DNA of 64,000 nt from Coriaria nepalensis (Eukaryota > Streptophyta > Magnoliopsida > Cucurbitales > Coriariaceae). Positions 24,788 through 36,600 of this stretch are shown in pieces. The stretch is taken from contig CP114481.1 of assembly GCA_027186245.1 (NCBI GenBank), forward strand, positions 21,917,501 to 21,981,500, in the 5' to 3' direction. The notes beneath the pieces were generated by a model, which searched no databases, was not told the origin of the DNA, and worked only from the letters and a program-made list of their open reading frames with translations. The position numbers were made by a program, and so were the translations under genes. Numbering within the stretch: position 1 is the stretch's first letter; each line of letters starts with the position of its first letter.

Positions 24788-27700
24788 TCTATTGAAGGCA
24801 ACTATTCATTTTTTTAGCCTTAAAGTCATATTATTGCGTCTCTTTTAGTCATTAGATCTTTCTAAATCACTTCGAACGAAATTCAACCTTTAAACATGAC
24901 TTTCGTGCATAACTTGCAGTTGATCTATTGAAGGCAACAATGCATTTGTTTAGCCTTAAACTCATGTCACTGAGTCTGTTCTAGTCATTAAATCATTCTA
25001 AATTAATTCGAACGAATTCTATTTTCGCCCTTCAAACATTATTTTTTTACATAACTTGCAATTAATCTACTGAAGACAACAATACATTAATTGAGCATTA
25101 AAAAGCATATCACTCACTCTTTTCAATCATTAAATTGTTTGAAGGCACTTCGAACCAATTCTATTTTTGAATTTAGAACACGACTTTCATGCATAACTTA
25201 CACTTGAGCTATTGAAGGCAACTATTCATTTTTTTAGCCTTGAAGTCATATTATTGCGTCTCCTTTAGTCATTAAATCTTTCTAAATCACTTCGAATGAA
25301 ATTCAGCCTTTAAACATGACTTTCGTGCATAACTTGCAGTTGATCTATTGAAGGCAACAATGCATTTGTTTAGCCTTAAAGTCATGTCACTGAGTCTCTT
25401 CTAGTCATTAAATCATTCAAAATTAATTCGAACGAATTCTATTTTCGCCCTTCAAACATTATTTTCTTACATAACTTGCAATTAATCTATTGAAGACAAC
25501 AATGAATTATTTTACCATTAAAAAGCACATGACTCAGTCTTTTCAATCATTAAATTGTTTGAAGGCACTTCGAACCAATTCTATTTTTGAATTTAGAACA
25601 CGACTTTCATGCATAACTTGCACTTGATCTATTGAAGGCAACTATTCATTTTATTAGCCTTAAAGTAATATTATTGCGTCTCTTTTAGTCATTAAATCTT
25701 TCTAAATCACTTCGAATGAAATTCGGCCTTTAAACATGACTTTCGTGCATAACTTGCAGTTGATCTATTGAAGGCAACAATGCATTTGTTTAGCCTTAAA
25801 GTCATGTCACTGAGTCTCTTCTAGTCATTAAATCATTCAAAATTAATTCGCACGAATTCTATTTTCGCCCTTCAAACATTATTTTCTTACATAACTTGCA
25901 ATTAATCTATTGAAGACAACAGTGAATTATTTTACCATTAAAAAGCACATGACTCAGTCTTTTCAATCTTTAAATTGTTTGAAGGCACTTCGAACAAATT
26001 CTATTTTTGAATTTAGAACACGGCTTTCATGCATAACTTGCACTTGAGCTATTGAAGGCAACTATTCATTTTTTTAGCCGTAAAGTCATATTATTGCGTC
26101 TCTTTTAGTCATTAAATCTTTCTAAATCACTTCAAACGAAATTCAGCCTTTAAACATGACTTTCGTGCATAACTTGCAGTTGATCTATTGAAGGCAACAA
26201 TCCATTTGTTTAGCGTTAAAGTCATGTCACTGATTCTGTTCTTGTCATTAAATCATTCTAAATTAATTCGAACGAATTCTATATTCGCCCTTTAAACATT
26301 ATTTTCTTACATAACTTGCAATTAATCTACTGAAGACAACAATGCATTATTTTATCATTAAAAAGCATATCACTCAGTCTTTTCACTCATTAAATTGTTT
26401 TGAAAGCACTTCGAACCAATTCTATTTTTGAATTTAGAACACGACTTTCATGCATAACTTGCACTTGATCTATTGAAGGCAACTATTCATTTTTTTAGCC
26501 TTAAAGTCATATTATTGGGTCTCTTTTAGTCATTAAATCTTTCTGAATCACTTCGAATGAAATTCGGCCTTTGAACATGACTTTCGTGCATAACTTGCAG
26601 TTGATCTATTGAAGGCAACAATGCATTTGTTTAGCCTTAAAGTCATGTCACTGAGTCTCTTCTTGTCATTAAATCATTCAAAATTAATTCGAACGAATTC
26701 TATTTTCGCCCTTCAAACATTATTTTCTTACATAACTTGCAATTAATCTATTGAAGACAACAATGAATTATTTTACCATTAAAAAACACATGACTCAGTC
26801 TTTTCAATCATTAAATTGATTGAAGGCACTTCAAACCAATTCTATTTTGGAATTTAGAACACGACTTTCATGCATAACGTGCACTTGATCTATTGAACGC
26901 AACTATTCATTTTTTTAGCCTGAAAGTCATATTATTGCGTCTCTTTTAGTCATTAAATCTTTCTGAATCACTTCGAATGAAATTCGGCCTTTAAACATGA
27001 CTTTCGTGCATAACTTGCAGTTGATCTATTGAAGACAACAATGCATTTGTTTAGCCTTAAAGTCATGTCACTGAGTCTCTTCTAGTCATTAAATCATTCA
27101 AAATTAATTCGAACGAATTCTATTTTCGCCCTTCAAACATTATTTTCTTACATAACTTGCAATTAATCTACTAAAGACAACAATGCACTATTTTAGCATT
27201 AAAAAGCATATCACTCAGTCTTTTCAATCATTAAATTGTTTGAAGGCACTTCGAACCAATTCTATTTTTGAATTTAGAACACGACTTTCGTTCATAACTT
27301 GCACTTGATCTATTGAAGGCAACTATTCATTTTTTTAGCCTGAAAGTGATATTATTGCGTGTGTTTTAGTCATTAAATCTTTCTGAATCACTTCGAATGA
27401 AATTCAGCCTTTAAACATGACATTCGTGCATAACTTGCAGTTGATCTATTGAAGGCAACAATGCATTTGTTTAGCCTTAAAGTCATGTCACTGAGTCTCT
27501 TCTAGTCATTAAATCATTCAAAATTAATTCGAACGAATTCTATTTTCGTCCTTCAAACATTATTTTCTTACATAACTTGCAATTAATCTACTAAAGACAA
27601 CAATGCTTTATTTTGGCATTAAAAAGCATATCACTCAGTCTTTTCATTCACTAAATTGTTTGAAGGCACTTCGAACCAATTCTATTTTTGAATTTAGAAC

Positions 27701-28149
27701 ACGACTTTCATGCATAACTTGCACGTGATCTATTGAAGGCAACTATTCATTTTTTTAGCCTTAAAGTCATATTATTGCGTCTCTTTTAGTCATTAAATCT
27801 TTCTAAATCACTTCGAATGAAATTCGGCCTTTAAACCTGACTTTCGTGCATAACTTGCAGTTGATCTATTGAAGGCAACAATGCATTTGTTTAGCCTTAA
27901 AGTCATGTCACTGAGTCTCTTCTAGTCATTCAATCATTCAAAATTAATTCGAACGAATTCTATTTTCACCCTTCAAACAATTTTTTTCTTACATAACTTG
28001 CAATTAATCTATTGAAGACAACAATGAATTATTTTACCATTAAAAAGCACATGACTCAGTCTTTTCAATCAGTAAATTGTTTGAAGGCACTTCGAACCAA
28101 TTCTATTTTGGAATTTAGAACACGACTTTCATGCATAACTTGCACTTGA
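24788..28149 (+). repeat. Eight-unit derivative of domain 3, copy 1
   Basis: Units 24788 (a), 25208 (b), 25628 (new type g: cattttattagcc, ttcgcacg, acagtgaatt, aatctttaaat), 26048 (c'-like, attattgcg), 26469 (f-like), 26889 (gaacgcaac type), 27309 (d) and 27729 (e); 3362 bp. It inserts g after b, and a gaacgcaac unit before d. Its b-g-c' part is repeated 3362 bp downstream. Confidence 0.82.
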
Positions 28150-30251
28150 TCTATTGAACGCAACTATTCATTTTTTTAGCCTGAAAGTCATATTATTGCG
28201 TCTCTTTTAGTCATTAAATCTTTCTGAATCACTTCGAATGAAATTCGGCCTTTAAACATGACTTTCGTGCATAACTTGCAGTTGATCTATTGAAGGCAAC
28301 AATGCATTTGTTTAGCCTTAAAGTCATGTCACTGAGTCTCTTCTTGTCATTAAATCATTCAAAATTAATTCGAACGAATTCTATTTTCGCCCTTCAAACA
28401 TTATTTTTTTACATAACTTGCAATTAATCTACTGAAGACAACAATACATTAATTGAGCATTAAAAAGCATATCACTCACTCTTTTCAATCATTAAATTGT
28501 TTGAAGGCACTTCGAACCAATTCTATTTTTGAATTTAGAACACGACTTTCATGCATAACTTACACTTGAGCTATTGAAGGCAACTATTCATTTTTTTAGC
28601 CTTGAAGTCATATTATTGCGTCTCCTTTAGTCATTAAATCTTTCTAAATCACTTCGAATGAAATTCAGCCTTTAAACATGACTTTCGTGCATAACTTGCA
28701 GTTGATCTATTGAAGGCAACAATGCATTTGTTTAGCCTTAAAGTCATGTCACTGAGTCTCTTCTAGTCATTAAATCATTCAAAATTAATTCGAACGAATT
28801 CTATTTTCGCCCTTCAAACATTATTTTCTTACATAACTTGCAATTAATCTATTGAAGACAACAATGAATTATTTTACCATTAAAAAGCACATGACTCAGT
28901 CTTTTCAATCATTAAATTGTTTGAAGGCACTTCGAACCAATTCTATTTTTGAATTTAGAACACGACTTTCATGCATAACTTGCACTTGATCTATTGAAGG
29001 CAACTATTCATTTTATTAGCCTTAAAGTAATATTATTGCGTCTCTTTTAGTCATTAAATCTTTCTAAATCACTTCGAATGAAATTCGGCCTTTAAACATG
29101 ACTTTCGTGCATAACTTGCAGTTGATCTATTGAAGGCAACAATGCATTTGTTTAGCCTTAAAGTCATGTCACTGAGTCTCTTCTAGTCATTAAATCATTC
29201 AAAATTAATTCGCACGAATTCTATTTTCGCCCTTCAAACATTATTTTCTTACATAACTTGCAATTAATCTATTGAAGACAACAGTGAATTATTTTACCAT
29301 TAAAAAGCACATGACTCAGTCTTTTCAATCTTTAAATTGTTTGAAGGCACTTCGAACAAATTCTATTTTTGAATTTAGAACACGGCTTTCATGCATAACT
29401 TGCACTTGAGCTATTGAAGGCAACTATTCATTTTTTTAGCCGTAAAGTCATATTATTGCGTCTCTTTTAGTCATTAAATCTTTCTAAATCACTTCAAACG
29501 AAATTCAGCCTTTAAACATGACTTTCGTGCATAACTTGCAGTTGATCTATTGAAGGCAACAATCCATTTGTTTAGCGTTAAAGTCATGTCACTGATTCTG
29601 TTCTTGTCATTAAATCATTCTAAATTAATTCGAACGAATTCTATATTCGCCCTTTAAACATTATTTTCTTACATAACTTGCAATTAATCTACTGAAGACA
29701 ACAATGCATTATTTGAGCATTAAAAAGCATATCACTCAGTCTTTTCAATCATTAAATTGTTTGAAGGCATTTCGAACAAATTCTCTTTTTGAATTTAGAA
29801 CACGACTTTCATGCATAACTTGCACTTGAGCTATTGAAGGCAACTATTCATTTTTTTAGCCATAAAGTCATATTATTGCGTCTCTTTTAGTCATTAAATC
29901 TTTCTAAATCACTTCGAACGAAATTCAGCCTTTAAACATGACTTTCGTTCATAACTAGCAGTTGATCTATTGAAGGCAACAATGCATTTGTTTAGCCTTA
30001 AAGTCATGTCACTGAGTCTGTGCTTGTCATTAAATCATTCTAAATTAATTCGAACGAATTCTGTTTTCGCCCTTGAAACATTGTTTTCTTACATAACTTG
30101 CAATTAATCTACTGAACACAACAATGCATTATTTGAGCATTAAAAAGCATATCACTCAGTCTTTTCAATCATTAAATTGTTTGAAAGCGCACTTTGAACC
30201 AATTCTATTTTTGAATTTAGAACACGACTTTCATGCATAACTTGCACTTGA
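28150..30251 (+). repeat. Partial second copy of the eight-unit derivative and domain edge
   Basis: Unit 28150 is a hybrid: its A and most of B are gaacgcaac/cctgaaagtcat type, then it switches to type a in the T-rich end of B (attttttttacat) and has the aatacattaattgagc C monomer. Units 28570 (b), 28990 (g) and 29410 (c'-like) copy 25208-26340 at an offset of 3362 bp up to about 29714, where the C monomer changes from attttatcatt to atttgagcatt. The last unit, 29830, is unusually diverged and marks the border with domain 4. Confidence 0.82.
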
Positions 30252-33200
30252 TCTATTGAAGGCAACTATTCATTTTTTTAGCCTTAAAGTCATATTATTG
30301 CGTCTCTTTTAGTCATTAAATCTTTCTGAATCACTTCGAATAAAATTCGGCCTTTAAACATGACTTTCGTGCATAACTTGGAGTTGATCTATTGAAGGCA
30401 ACAATGCATTTGTTTAGCCTTAAAGTCATGTCACTGAGTCACTCTTAGTCATTAAATCATTCAAAATTAATTCGAACGAATTCTATTTTCGCCCTTCAAA
30501 CATTATTTTCTTACGTAACTTGCAATTAATCTACTGAAGACAACAATGCATTATTTTAGCATTAAAAAGCACATCACTCAGTCTTTTCAATCATTAAATT
30601 GTTTGAAGGCACTTCGAACCAATTCTATTTTTGAATTTAGAACACGACTTTCATGCATAACTTGCACTTGATCTATTGAAGGCAACTATTCATTTTTTTA
30701 GCTAGAAAGTCATATTATTGCGTCTCTTTTAGTCATTAAATCTTTCTGAATAACTTCGAATGAAATTCGGCCTTTAAACATGACTTTTGTGCATAACTTG
30801 CTGTTGATCTATTGAAGGCAACAATGCATTTGTTTAGCCTTAAAGTCATGTCACTGAGTCTCTTCCAGTCATTAAATCATTCAAAATTAATTCGAACGAA
30901 TTCTATTTTCGCCCTTCAAACATTATTTTCTTACATAACTCGCAATTAATCTATTGAAGACAACAATGAATTATTTTACCATTAAAAAGCACATGACTCA
31001 GTCTTTTCAATCATTAAATTGTTTGAAGGCACTTCGAACCAATTCTATTTTTGAATTTAGAACACGACTTTCATGCATAACTTGCACTTGATCTATTGAA
31101 GGCAACTATTCATTTTTTTAGCCTTAAAGTCATATTATTGCGTCTCTTTTAGTCATTAAATCTTTCTGAATCACTTCGAATAAAATTCGGCCTTTAAACA
31201 TGACTTTCGTGCATAACTTGGAGTTGATCTATTGAAGGCAACAATGCATTTGTTTAGCCTTAAAGTCATGTCACTGAGTCACTCTTAGTCATTAAATCAA
31301 TCAAAATTAATTCGAACGAATTCTATTTTCACCCTTCAAACATTATTTTCTTACATAACTTGCAATTAATCTATTGAAGACAACAATGAATTATTTTACC
31401 ATTAAAAAGCACATGACTCAGTCTTTTCAATCATTAAATTGTTTGAAGGCACTTCGAACCAATTCTATTTTTGAATTTAGAACACGACTTTCATCCATAA
31501 CTTGCACTTGATCTATTGAAGGCAACTATTCATTTTTTTAGCCTTAAAGTCATATTATTGCGTCTCTTTTAGTCATTAAATCTTTCTGAATCACTTCGAA
31601 TAAAATTCGGCCTTTAAACATGACTTTCGTGCATAACTTGGAGTTGATCTATTGAAGGCAACAATGCATTTGTTTAGCCTTAAAGTCATGTCACTGAGTC
31701 ACTCTTAGTCATTAAATCATTCAAAATTAATTCGAACGAATTCTATTTTCGCCCTTCAAACATTATTTTCTTACATAACTTGCAATTAATCGACTGAAGA
31801 CAACAATGCATTATTTTAGCATTAAAAAGCACATCACTCAGTCTTTTCAATCATTAAATTGTTTGAAGGCACTTCGAACCAATTCTATTTTCGAATTTAG
31901 AACACGACTTTCATGCATAACTTGCACTTGATCTATTGAAGGCAACTATTCATTTTTTTAGCTAGAAAGTCATATTATTGCGTCTCTTTTAGTCATTAAA
32001 TCTTTCTGAATAACTTCGAATGAAATTCGGCCTTTAAACATGACTTTTGTGCATAACTTGCTGTTGATCTATTGAAGGCAACAATGCAATTGTTTAGCCT
32101 TAAAGTCATGTCACTGAGTCTCTTCCAGTCATTAAATCATTCAAAATTAATTCGAACGAATTCTATTTTCGCCCTTCAAACATTATTTTCTTACATAACT
32201 CGCAATTAATCTATTGAAGACAACAATGAATTATTTTACCATTAAAAAGCACATGACTCAGTCTTTTCAATCATTAAATTGTTTGAAGGCACTTCGAACC
32301 AATTCTATTTTTGAATTTAGAACACGACTTTCATGCATAACTTGCACTTGATCTATTGAAGGCAACTATTCATTTTTTTAGCCTTAAAGTCATATTATTG
32401 CGTCTCTTTTAGTCATTAAATCTTTCTGAATCACTTCGAATAAAATTCGGCCTTTAAACATGACTTTCGTGCATAACTTGCTGTTGATCTATTGAAGGCA
32501 ACAATGCATTTGTTTAGCCTTAAAGTCATGTCACTGAGTCACTTTTAGTCATTAAATCATTCAAAATTAATTCGAACGAATTCTATTTTCGCCCTTCAAA
32601 CATTATTTTCTTACATAACTTGCAATTAATCTATTGAAGACAACAATGAATTATTTTACCATTAAAAAGCACATGACTCAGTCTTTTCAATCATTAAATT
32701 GTTTGAAGGCACTTCGAACCAATTCTATTTTCGAATTTAGAACACGACTTTCATGCATAACTTGCACTTGATCTATTGAAGGCAACTATTCATTTTTTTA
32801 GCTAGAAAGTCATATTATTGCGTCTCTTTTAGTCATTAAATCTTTCTGAATAACATCGAATGAAATTCGGCCTTTAAACATGACTTTTGTGCATAACTTG
32901 CTGTTGATCTATTGAAGGCAACAATGCATTTGTTTAGCCTTAAAGTCATGTCACTGAGTCTCTTATAGTCATTAAATCATTCAAAATTAATTCGAACGAA
33001 TTCTATTTTCGCCCTTCAAACATTATTTTCTTACATAACTCGCAATTAATCTATTGAAGACAACAATGAATTATTTTACCATTAAAAACCACATGACTCA
33101 GTCTTTTCAATCATTAAATTGTTTGAAGGCACTTCGAACCAATTCTATTTTTGAATTTAGAACACGACTTTCATGCATAACTTGCACTTGATCAATTGAA

Positions 33201-33611
33201 GGCGACTATTCATTTTTTTAGCCTTAAAGTCATATTATTGGGTCTCGTTTAGTCATTAAATCTTTTTAAATCACTTCGAACGAAATTCAGCCTTTAAACA
33301 TGACTTTCGTGCATAACTTGCAGTTGATCTATTGAAGGCAACAATGCATTTGTTTAGCGTTAAAGTTATGTCACTGAGTCTCTTCTAGTAATTAAATCAT
33401 TCAAAATTAATTCGAACGAATTCTATTTTCGCCCTTCAAACATTATTTTCTTACATAACTTGCAATTAATCTATTGAAGACAACAATGAATTATTTTACC
33501 ATTAAAAACCACATGACTCAGTCTTTTCAATCATTAAATTGTTTGAAGGCACTTCGAACCAATTCTATTTTTGAATTTAGAACACGACTTTCATGCATAA
33601 CTTGCACTTGA
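30252..33611 (+). repeat. Domain 4: 1260-bp three-unit cassette
   Basis: Units start at 30252, 30672, 31092, 31512, 31932, 32352, 32772 and 33192. Type p has gaataaaattcgg, ttggagttga and gtcactcttagtc; type q has gctagaaagt, aataacttcg, gacttttgtg, cttgctgttga, cttccagtc and aactcgcaa. The order p-q-p' at 30252-31511 repeats as p-q-p' at 31512-32771, with p C monomers of the gcattattttagc allele and q and p' C monomers of the gaattattttacc allele. A further q (32772) and a transitional unit (33192: gggtctcg, cttttta) follow. Confidence 0.87.
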
Positions 33612-36600
33612 TCTATTGAAGGCAACTATTCATTTTTTTAGCCTTAAAGTCATATTATTGCGTCTCTTTTAGTCATTAAATCTTTCTGAATCACTTCGAA
33701 TGAAATTCGGGCTTTAAACATGACTTTCGTGCATAACTTGGAGTTGATCTATTGAAGGCAACAATGCATTTGTTTAGTCTTAAAGTCATGTCACTGAGTC
33801 TCTTCTAGTCATTAAATCATTCAAAATTAATTCGAACGAATTCTATTTTCGCCCTTCAAACATTATTTTCTTACATAACTTGCAATTAATCTATTGAAGA
33901 CAACAATGAATTATTTTACCATTAAAAACCACATGACTCAGTCTTTTCAATCATTAAATTGTTTGAAGGCACTTCGAACCAATTCTATTTTTGAATTTAG
34001 AACACGACTTTCATGCATAACTTGCACTTGATCTATTGAAGGCAACTATTCATTTTTTTAGCCTTAAAGTCATATTATTGCGTCTCTTTTAGTCATTAAA
34101 TCTTTCTGAATCACTTCGAATGAAATTCGGCCTTTAAACATGACTTTCGTGCATAACTTGCAGTTGATCTAGTGAAGGCAACAATGCATTTGTTTAGCCT
34201 TAAAGCCATGTCACTGAGTCTCTTCTAGTCATTAAATCATTCAAAATTAATTCGAACGAATTCTATTTTCGCCCTTCAAACATTATTTTCTTACATAACC
34301 TCCAATTAATCTACTGAAGACAACAATGCATTATTTTAGCTTTAAAAAGCATATCACTCAGTCTTTTCAATCATTAAATTGTTTGAAGGCACTTCGAACC
34401 AATTCTATTTTTGAATTTAGAACATGACTTTCATGCATAACTTGCACTTGATCTATTGAAGGCGACAATTCATTTTTTTAGCCTTAAAGTCATATTATTG
34501 CGTCTCTTTTAGTCATTAAATCTTTCTGAATCACTTCGAATAAAATTCGGCCTTTAAACATGACTTTCGTGCATAACTTGGAGTTGATCTATTGAAGGCA
34601 ACAATGCATTTGTTTAGCCTTAAAGTCATGTCACTGAGTCACTCTTAGTCATTAAATCATTCAAAATTAATTCGAACGAATTCTATTTTCGCCCTTCAAA
34701 CATTATTTTCTTACATAACTTGCAATTAATCTACTGAAGACAACAATGCATTATTTTAGCATTAAAAAGCACATCACTCAGTCTTTTCAATCATTAAATT
34801 GTTTGAAGGCACTTCGAACCAATTCTATTTTTGAATTTAGAACACGACTTTCGTGCCTAACTTGCACTTGATCTATTGAAGGCAACTATTCATTTTTTTA
34901 GCCTTAAAGTCATATTATTGCGTCTCTTTTAGTCATTAAATCTTTCTGAATCACTTCGAATAAAATTCGGCCTTTAAACATGACTTTCGTGCATAACTTG
35001 CAGTTGATCTATTGAAGGCAACAATGCATTTGTTTAGCCTTAAAGTCATGTCACTGAGTCTCTTCTAGTAATTAAATCATTCAAAATTAATTCGAACGAA
35101 TTCTATTTTCGCCCTTCAAACATTATTTTCTTACATAACTTGCAATTAATCTATTGAAGACAACAATGAATTATTTTACCATTAAAAACCACATGACTCA
35201 GTCTTTTCAATCATTAAATTGTTTGAAGGCACTTCGAACCAATTCTATTTTTGAATTTAGAACACGACTTTCATGCATAACTTGCACTTGATCTATTGAA
35301 GGCAACTATTCATTTTTTTAGCCTTAAAGTCATATTATTGCGTCTCTTTTAGTCATTAAATCTTTCTGAATCACTTCGAATGAAATTCGGGCTTTAAACA
35401 TGACTTTCGTGCATAACTTGGAGTTGATCTATTGAAGGCAACAATGCATTTGTTTAGCCTTAAAGTCATGTCACTGAGTCTCTTCTAGTCATTAAATCAT
35501 TCAAAATTAATTCGAACGAATTCTATTTTCGCCCTTCAAACATTATTTTCTTACATAACTTGCAATTAATCTATTGAAGACAACAATGAATTATTTTACC
35601 ATTAAAAAGCACATGACTCAGTCTTTTCAATCATTAAATTGTTTGAAGGCACTACGAACCAATTCTATTTTTGAATTTAGAACACGACTTTCATGCATAA
35701 CTTGCACTTGATCTATTGAAGGCAACTATTCATTTTTTTAGCCTTAAAGTCATATTATTGCGTCTCTTTTAGTCATTAAATCTTTCTGAATCACTTCGAA
35801 TGAAATTCGGCCTTTAAACATGACTTTCGTGCATAACTTGCAGTTGATCTAGTGAAGGCAACAATGCATTTGTTTAGCCTTAAAGCCATGTCACTGAGTC
35901 TCTTCTAGTCATTAAATCATTCAAAATTAATTCGAACGAATTCTATTTTCGCCCTTCAAACATTATTTTCTTACATAACCTCCAATTAATCTACTGAAGA
36001 CAACAATGCATTATTTTAGCTTTAAAAAGCATATCACTCAGTCTTTTCAATCATTAAATTGTTTGAAGGCACTTCGAACCAATTCTATTTTTGAATTTAG
36101 AACATGACTTTCATGCATAACTTGCACTTGATCTATTGAAGGCGACAATTCATTTTTTTAGCCTTAAAGTCATATTATTGCGTCTCTTTTAGTCATTAAA
36201 TCTTTCTGAATCACTTCGAATAAAATTCGGCCTTTAAACATGACTTTCGTGCATAACTTGGAGTTGATCTATTGAAGGCAACAATGCATTTGTTTAGCCT
36301 TAAAGTCATGTCACTGAGTCACTCTTAGTCATTAAATCATTCAAAATTAATTCGAACGAATTCTATTTTCGCCCTTCAAACATTATTTTCTTACATAACT
36401 TGCAATTAATCTACTGAAGACAACAATGCATTATTTTAGCATTAAAAAGCACATCACTCAGTCTTTTCAATCATTAAATTGTTTGAAGGCACTTCGAACC
36501 AATTCTATTTTTGAATTTAGAACACGACTTTCGTGCATAACTTGCACTTGATCTATTGAAGGCAACTAGTCATTTTTTTAGCCTTAAAGTCATATTATTG

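Larger units (their letters stand above)
15961..30251 (+). repeat. Domain 3: six-unit cassette (a-b-c'-f-d-e) and derivatives
   Basis: Units start at 15961, 16381, 16801, 17221, 17641, 18062, 18482, 18902, 19323, 19743, 20164, 20584, 21004, 21425, 21845, 22266, 22686, 23106, 23527, 23947, 24367, 24788, 25208, 25628, 26048, 26469, 26889, 27309, 27729, 28150, 28570, 28990, 29410 and 29830. Barcodes: a = cattagatc plus aatacattaattgagc; b = ccttgaagtc plus gtctcctttag; c' = ccgtaaagtc plus aatccatttg; f = gggtctc, cggcc plus gcactattttagc; d = gtgatattattgcgtgtg plus gacattcgtg; e = ttaaacctgac, cattcaatc plus caattttttt. Type b occurs six times (16381, 18482, 20584, 22686, 25208, 28570) and e four times (17641, 21845, 24367, 27729). 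Cassettes of five or six units follow one another, giving a 2.1-2.5-kb super-period. Confidence 0.9.
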
